Assembly: GCA_023228995.1 (NCBI GenBank)
Contig: JALOAD010000008.1
Span: forward strand, 1 to 64,000
Direction of reading: 5' to 3'
DNA from: JALOAD01 sp023228995 [NCBI: Candidatus Muiribacterium halophilum]
Lineage (GTDB): Bacteria; Muiribacteriota; Muiribacteriia; Muiribacteriales
DNA: 64,000 nt
Shown: positions 60,542-64,000 of the stretch, piece after piece
Layout of the letters: each line of letters begins with the position of its first letter
Numbering within the stretch: the first letter of the stretch is position 1
Translations under genes and position numbers: made by a program
The notes under the pieces: generated by a model
The model's input: only the letters and a program-made list of their open reading frames with translations
Databases searched by the model: none
What the model was told of the DNA's origin: nothing

Positions 60542-63427
60542 TTATTTATTTATTATATAATACATTGCAGGAAGTATATATAAAGATATTAACATTCCAC
60601 CTAATATCCCGGTTATTGCAGTAATTCCCATTATCATCCAAAAACTTCCAGCAAACAAAAGTGGCATAATACCGCATAAAGTAGTTCCTGTAGTTATAAT
60701 TACTGCTCTAAATCTTGAATTAACACTATTGAATATTTTAAAAAACATAGATGGAGTTTTTTCTTTTGAAAGCAAATCTATTATATAAATACTATTGTTT
60801 ACAATTATTCCTGAAATAAGTATAAATGCAATATAAACAGGCAGCGACCATGTAACTCCCATAATATACATAAGAAATATAATCAAAGAGTAACTCACAG
60901 GTATAACAGAAAAAACCAGAATTACATCCCAAATTTTTTCATAATACATAAAAAGTACAGTAAACATAAGAAGTAATGTCCATATAAGAGTTTGAGCCAT
61001 TATTTTTCTTTGTTTTAAAACACTTTTTATATTTTTACCTTTTTCCCAGTTTATTTTTCTATTAGAATTATTTATAATATCTGTAATTTTTTTTGAAATA
61101 TCAGAAACATCATTATCTGTATATATTACAGTTAAAGTTACAGCTGCATTACCATTTATATGTCTAATACTCTGTGGTTTTTTTTCAATATGAATATCTG
61201 CAATTTCTTTAAGTGCAACTTTTTTTTCTTTTCTTAAAGGCAAATTCTTAATCTGCTCTAAATCAAAATTCCCTGAAAGTCTAATTTTTAAATCATCGAT
61301 TTCTTCAAATTCAGCTCTTTTTATTCTAGGACCTTCAATATAAGCTCTTATATACTGAGCTACTTCCATAGCAGAAAATCCTGATAATATGGATTTTTCG
61401 TAATTAATAACAATATTAACCTCATCTAAAGGTGCTTTTTCTCTAATTATCACCTGATTAATTATATCTTTATATTCTTTTTTTAATTTAACTCCAATAT
61501 ACTCAGCATTTTTAATTCTTTCATCAAAAGTATTTCCATAAATATAAATATCAGCTTGATTAAATCCTTCTTTAGGTGCATTTGAAATATACATAAATAT
61601 ATCTGGATAATTTTTCATTATTTCATTTACATATTCATAACTTTCCATAATTGTTTTTATAGAGGTTTCTTTAAGTCTTATTACAATTCTTGCATATTCA
61701 TCTGAAAATGTTGAAAGAACTTTTTGTACATTAGAATGTTCTGAAAGTTTTTTTTCAATAATAATCATATTATTATCAAATAAATCTTTGTCTAATTTAA
61801 GTCCTGGCTGAAATATAAGAATAAACATATTATCTGGAGTATCACTAAAAGCTGATGAACCTATTTTTGTATTTAACAAAATAGCTGAAAAAACTAATAT
61901 TATACATAAAAAAAGAATTAATTTCCTATGAATTAAAGTCTTTGAAAGCAATATACCATTAAATATCTCAAACTTTTTAAAGACTGGTATATTTATTTTT
62001 TTAATACCAAAAAAGCTTATAAAATAAGGAACTGTTATACAAGCTACAATATAGGAAGCAAAAAGTGAAAAAGATAATACTAATACAAAATCTCTGTAAA
62101 TACTAAAAACACTTTCTTCAAGAAAAAACACAGGTATAAATACAAAAAAAGTTGTTAATGTCGAAATAAACAATGGTTTCATTATTTTTATAGTATTAAC
62201 AAATAATAATCTAAAAGAAAGTTTTTTCTTTTCATTTGTAATTCTTTCAAAATGTTCAATTATTATAATTGAATTATCATATAAAAGTCCTGTTGAAAAA
62301 AGAAAAGCTGAAAGACTCATTACATTAAGAGATATTTTATTAAAATACATAAATATAAAACTACATAGAAAACTTATTGGTATTACTAAAAAAACTGGGA
62401 TTACAAGAGAAAATCTTCTAAAAAAAAACATAATAAATAATATTGATATAATTAGCCCAACTAATATTGAAAAAATAACAGATTCAATACTTTCAAGAAT
62501 AAAATCACCCTGATCATAAAGAAAATCAACATTTTCATTTTTAAATTCCTTTTTTATATCAGAACATAATGTTACAATATTAGCACCACTTTCTCTAAAA
62601 ACAAAACCAGTTTTGGTATGTTTTCCATCAACTCTAGTCTTTTTATCTGTATTTTGTAATGTTTTTTTTATTTCTGCAATATCTTTAAGATAATAAGCTT
62701 TACCTTCCATATTAAGAACTGGTAATTCCAATATATCTTGTTCATTTTCCACAAGAGGATCTATTGTATAAGTATTTTCTAACCCTGTAATTGAAAACTG
62801 ATATCCAGACTCTGAAACTGTCTTTGTTATATCAGCAATATTTATACCTAAAATATCCATTTTATCTTTTGAAATTATTATTTCATGTTTTTCATTTCTT
62901 ATACCTGCAATTTCAATTTTTGCAACTCCATCTATTCTTCCAGCTTTTTTTCCCCAATATTCTTCAAGCTCTTCTCTTGAACCATCTTTTTCAAAACTAA
63001 ATACAATAACTGGCATTTCATCCTGAGAATATCTTAATATCACAGGTCTTGATACATTTTGGGGAAAAGATTTGAAATTTTCATCACATACAGCAGATAC
63101 CCTATTATAACAATAATCTTTTTTTTCAATACTTTCTACAATAAGATTTATCTTGAGATTTCCTCTTGAAATATCTGAATATATTTCATTAATATATGGA
63201 ATTTTTCTAAATTCACTTTCAAGAACATTACAAATTTCTTTTTCAATTTCTTCTATTTGTAATCCACCAGCTTTTACAATTACTGTAAGAGAAGAAGAAC
63301 CTTCACCTGATAAATATTCAATTTTTAAAGAAAAAAAACTTATTACACCAAATAATATTATAATTAAAAAAATAACAGGTATAAGTCTTGGTTTATTTTG
63401 AAATAATATTTTGAATAATCTAAGCAT
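60542..63427 (-). CDS. RND-family efflux pump subunit (AcrB/HAE1-like)
   Basis: A 961-residue inner-membrane transporter with one N-terminal helix, a large periplasmic loop (about 32-310), helices 2-6, a second loop and helices 8-12. The fourth helix has GLLYDNSIIIIEHF, with the proton-relay Asp; the equivalent late helix has GIIVNNSIYIIDLL. It is a complete pump of about typical length. The AGGAAA ribosome site selects MLRLFK. It overlaps the preceding RND gene by 8 bases. Two tandem RND genes often form a heteromeric pump (as in MdtBC), which I infer here. Confidence 0.9.
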   Translation of the reverse strand: MLRLFKILFQNKPRLIPVIFLIIILFGVISFFSLKIEYLSGEGSSSLTVIVKAGGLQIEEIEKEICNVLESEFRKIPYINEIYSDISRGNLKINLIVESIEKKDYCYNRVSAVCDENFKSFPQNVSRPVILRYSQDEMPVIVFSFEKDGSREELEEYWGKKAGRIDGVAKIEIAGIRNEKHEIIISKDKMDILGINIADITKTVSESGYQFSITGLENTYTIDPLVENEQDILELPVLNMEGKAYYLKDIAEIKKTLQNTDKKTRVDGKHTKTGFVFRESGANIVTLCSDIKKEFKNENVDFLYDQGDFILESIESVIFSILVGLIISILFIMFFFRRFSLVIPVFLVIPISFLCSFIFMYFNKISLNVMSLSAFLFSTGLLYDNSIIIIEHFERITNEKKKLSFRLLFVNTIKIMKPLFISTLTTFFVFIPVFFLEESVFSIYRDFVLVLSFSLFASYIVACITVPYFISFFGIKKINIPVFKKFEIFNGILLSKTLIHRKLILFLCIILVFSAILLNTKIGSSAFSDTPDNMFILIFQPGLKLDKDLFDNNMIIIEKKLSEHSNVQKVLSTFSDEYARIVIRLKETSIKTIMESYEYVNEIMKNYPDIFMYISNAPKEGFNQADIYIYGNTFDERIKNAEYIGVKLKKEYKDIINQVIIREKAPLDEVNIVINYEKSILSGFSAMEVAQYIRAYIEGPRIKRAEFEEIDDLKIRLSGNFDLEQIKNLPLRKEKKVALKEIADIHIEKKPQSIRHINGNAAVTLTVIYTDNDVSDISKKITDIINNSNRKINWEKGKNIKSVLKQRKIMAQTLIWTLLLMFTVLFMYYEKIWDVILVFSVIPVSYSLIIFLMYIMGVTWSLPVYIAFILISGIIVNNSIYIIDLLSKEKTPSMFFKIFNSVNSRFRAVIITTGTTLCGIMPLLFAGSFWMIMGITAITGILGGMLISLYILPAMYYIINK

Positions 63428-64000
63428 TACCATATTTCCTAAAAATTCTCATTATCGCAGGAAAAATTAATAGATTAAAAATAAACGAAAAAAGAATTCC
63501 AAATACAAGAGTTATAGCAACAGGTATTCTTAATTCTTTTGAAGAGCCTACAATCATTGGTAAAGCACCTGAAATTGTTGTTATTGAAGTTATCATTACA
63601 GCATTAATTCTTGAGGAAACAGCTTTTATAATATTTTTTTTACGAATATATTCTGAAAGTAAAATAATTGAATTATTAACAGTTATACCAGTTAAAATTA
63701 CAAGTCCTAACATTGACATCATATTTACTGAAATTCCAAATAAATACCATGATAAAAAAGCACCTGCATAAGAAACTGGTATAAATATCATAACTGGTAG
63801 AGGAAGTAAAAACGATTCATATTGCATAACAAGCACAAGGTAAATCAATATTATTGTAATTATAAGAGCTTTTAACATGCTTTCAATCATATTATCTTTT
63901 AAATCTTTAATTCCAGAAAATTCAACATTTCCATCAATATCAGCAGTTTTTTCCTCAAGAGAATGTATTACTTCTTCAATATCATCAATTACAGGAAAGG
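63420..64000 (-). CDS. RND-family efflux pump subunit, partial (cut by window edge)
   Basis: The C-terminal part of another HAE1-like RND transporter, at least 193 residues. The frame stays open to the window end, so the upstream part is missing. It has MLKALIITIILIYLVLVMQYESFLLPLPVM, GISVNMMSMLGLVILTGITVNNSIILLSEYI and the final FGILFSFIFNLLIFPAIM, which are helices 8-12 of the family. It is translationally coupled to the next RND gene. Adaptor and outer-membrane channel genes, if present, lie beyond the window. Confidence 0.9.
   Translation of the reverse strand, partial: FPVIDDIEEVIHSLEEKTADIDGNVEFSGIKDLKDNMIESMLKALIITIILIYLVLVMQYESFLLPLPVMIFIPVSYAGAFLSWYLFGISVNMMSMLGLVILTGITVNNSIILLSEYIRKKNIIKAVSSRINAVMITSITTISGALPMIVGSSKELRIPVAITLVFGILFSFIFNLLIFPAIMRIFRKYGNA

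Noticed and set aside
1-64000. tRNA or rRNA genes
   Set aside because: No cloverleaf-like GC-richer segment ending in a CCA-type acceptor and no rRNA sequence was noticed; a covariance-model scan would be the decisive test.

Overview
The window is strongly AT-rich and comes from a Gram-negative-type, anaerobic, amino-acid-fermenting bacterium. An outer-membrane beta-barrel protein ending in Phe and two tandem RND pumps imply two membranes. A complete lysine-to-butyrate fermentation set and many oxygen-sensitive radical SAM (rSAM) enzymes imply anaerobic life. TGA is a normal stop. Almost every gene is on the minus strand, with overlapping or abutting starts and strong GGAGG-type ribosome sites. 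I cannot place the organism firmly. A deep-branching candidate phylum such as Muiribacteriota, or a relative of Fusobacteriota, is only a guess from gene content.

Layout, left to right. (1) 0.6-4.4 kb: a heterodimeric ABC exporter. (2) 4.5-6.2 kb: pyruvate kinase with its own promoter. (3) 6.4-14.0 kb: two tandem copies of a Gld-like ABC operon (ATPase, permease, GldG-like protein, DUF4340-like protein). (4) 14.1-14.8 kb: a PilZ protein and a tiny membrane protein. (5) 14.9-29.7 kb: a run of radical SAM genes with no intergenic space. Six have the SPASM-type N-terminal rSAM core, one is B12-binding, one is a 1399-residue protein carrying repeated beta-sandwich modules, and one locus has its SPASM domain split off onto the next gene. 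A signal-peptide/one-TM protein and an HD nucleotidase sit in the same run. (6) 29.6-36.4 kb: GerW/YtfJ-like protein, HD-GYP with GAF domains, response regulator, GAF-GGDEF and GAF-PP2C, continuous with block 5. (7) 36.4-39.7 kb: ribosomal protein S20, two poorly characterised proteins, crotonase and 3-hydroxybutyryl-CoA dehydrogenase. (8) 40-52.8 kb: an MFS carrier, thiolase and the lysine fermentation cluster (kal, kamE, kamD, kamC, kamB, kamA, kdd, kce and both CoA-transferase subunits). (9) 53-57.9 kb: an outer-membrane protein, a MITE-like element, a second B12-rSAM and a TPR lipoprotein-like gene. (10) 58-60 kb: gene remnants and TPR/zinc-ribbon genes. (11) 60-64 kb: DUF523 and two RND pumps, the last cut by the window edge.

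How they fit together: the lysine genes convert L-lysine through beta-lysine, 3,5-diaminohexanoate and 3-aminobutyryl-CoA to crotonyl-CoA and acetoacetate. The CoA-transferase, thiolase, Hbd and Crt link these to acetyl-CoA and butyrate. The GGDEF, HD-GYP and PilZ proteins give synthesis, breakdown and sensing of c-di-GMP in one region.

The least explained content is the rSAM block. Its genes share a core, are translationally coupled, and carry non-catalytic beta-sandwich modules resembling carbohydrate-binding folds. There is no visible precursor peptide, so I suspect modification of a glycan or envelope polymer rather than of a ribosomal peptide. The gaps between genes contain several dispersed repeat families: hairpins ending in GATGACA, a composite repeat, a TIR-bounded 231-bp element, and an inverted repeat placed upstream of three unrelated genes.
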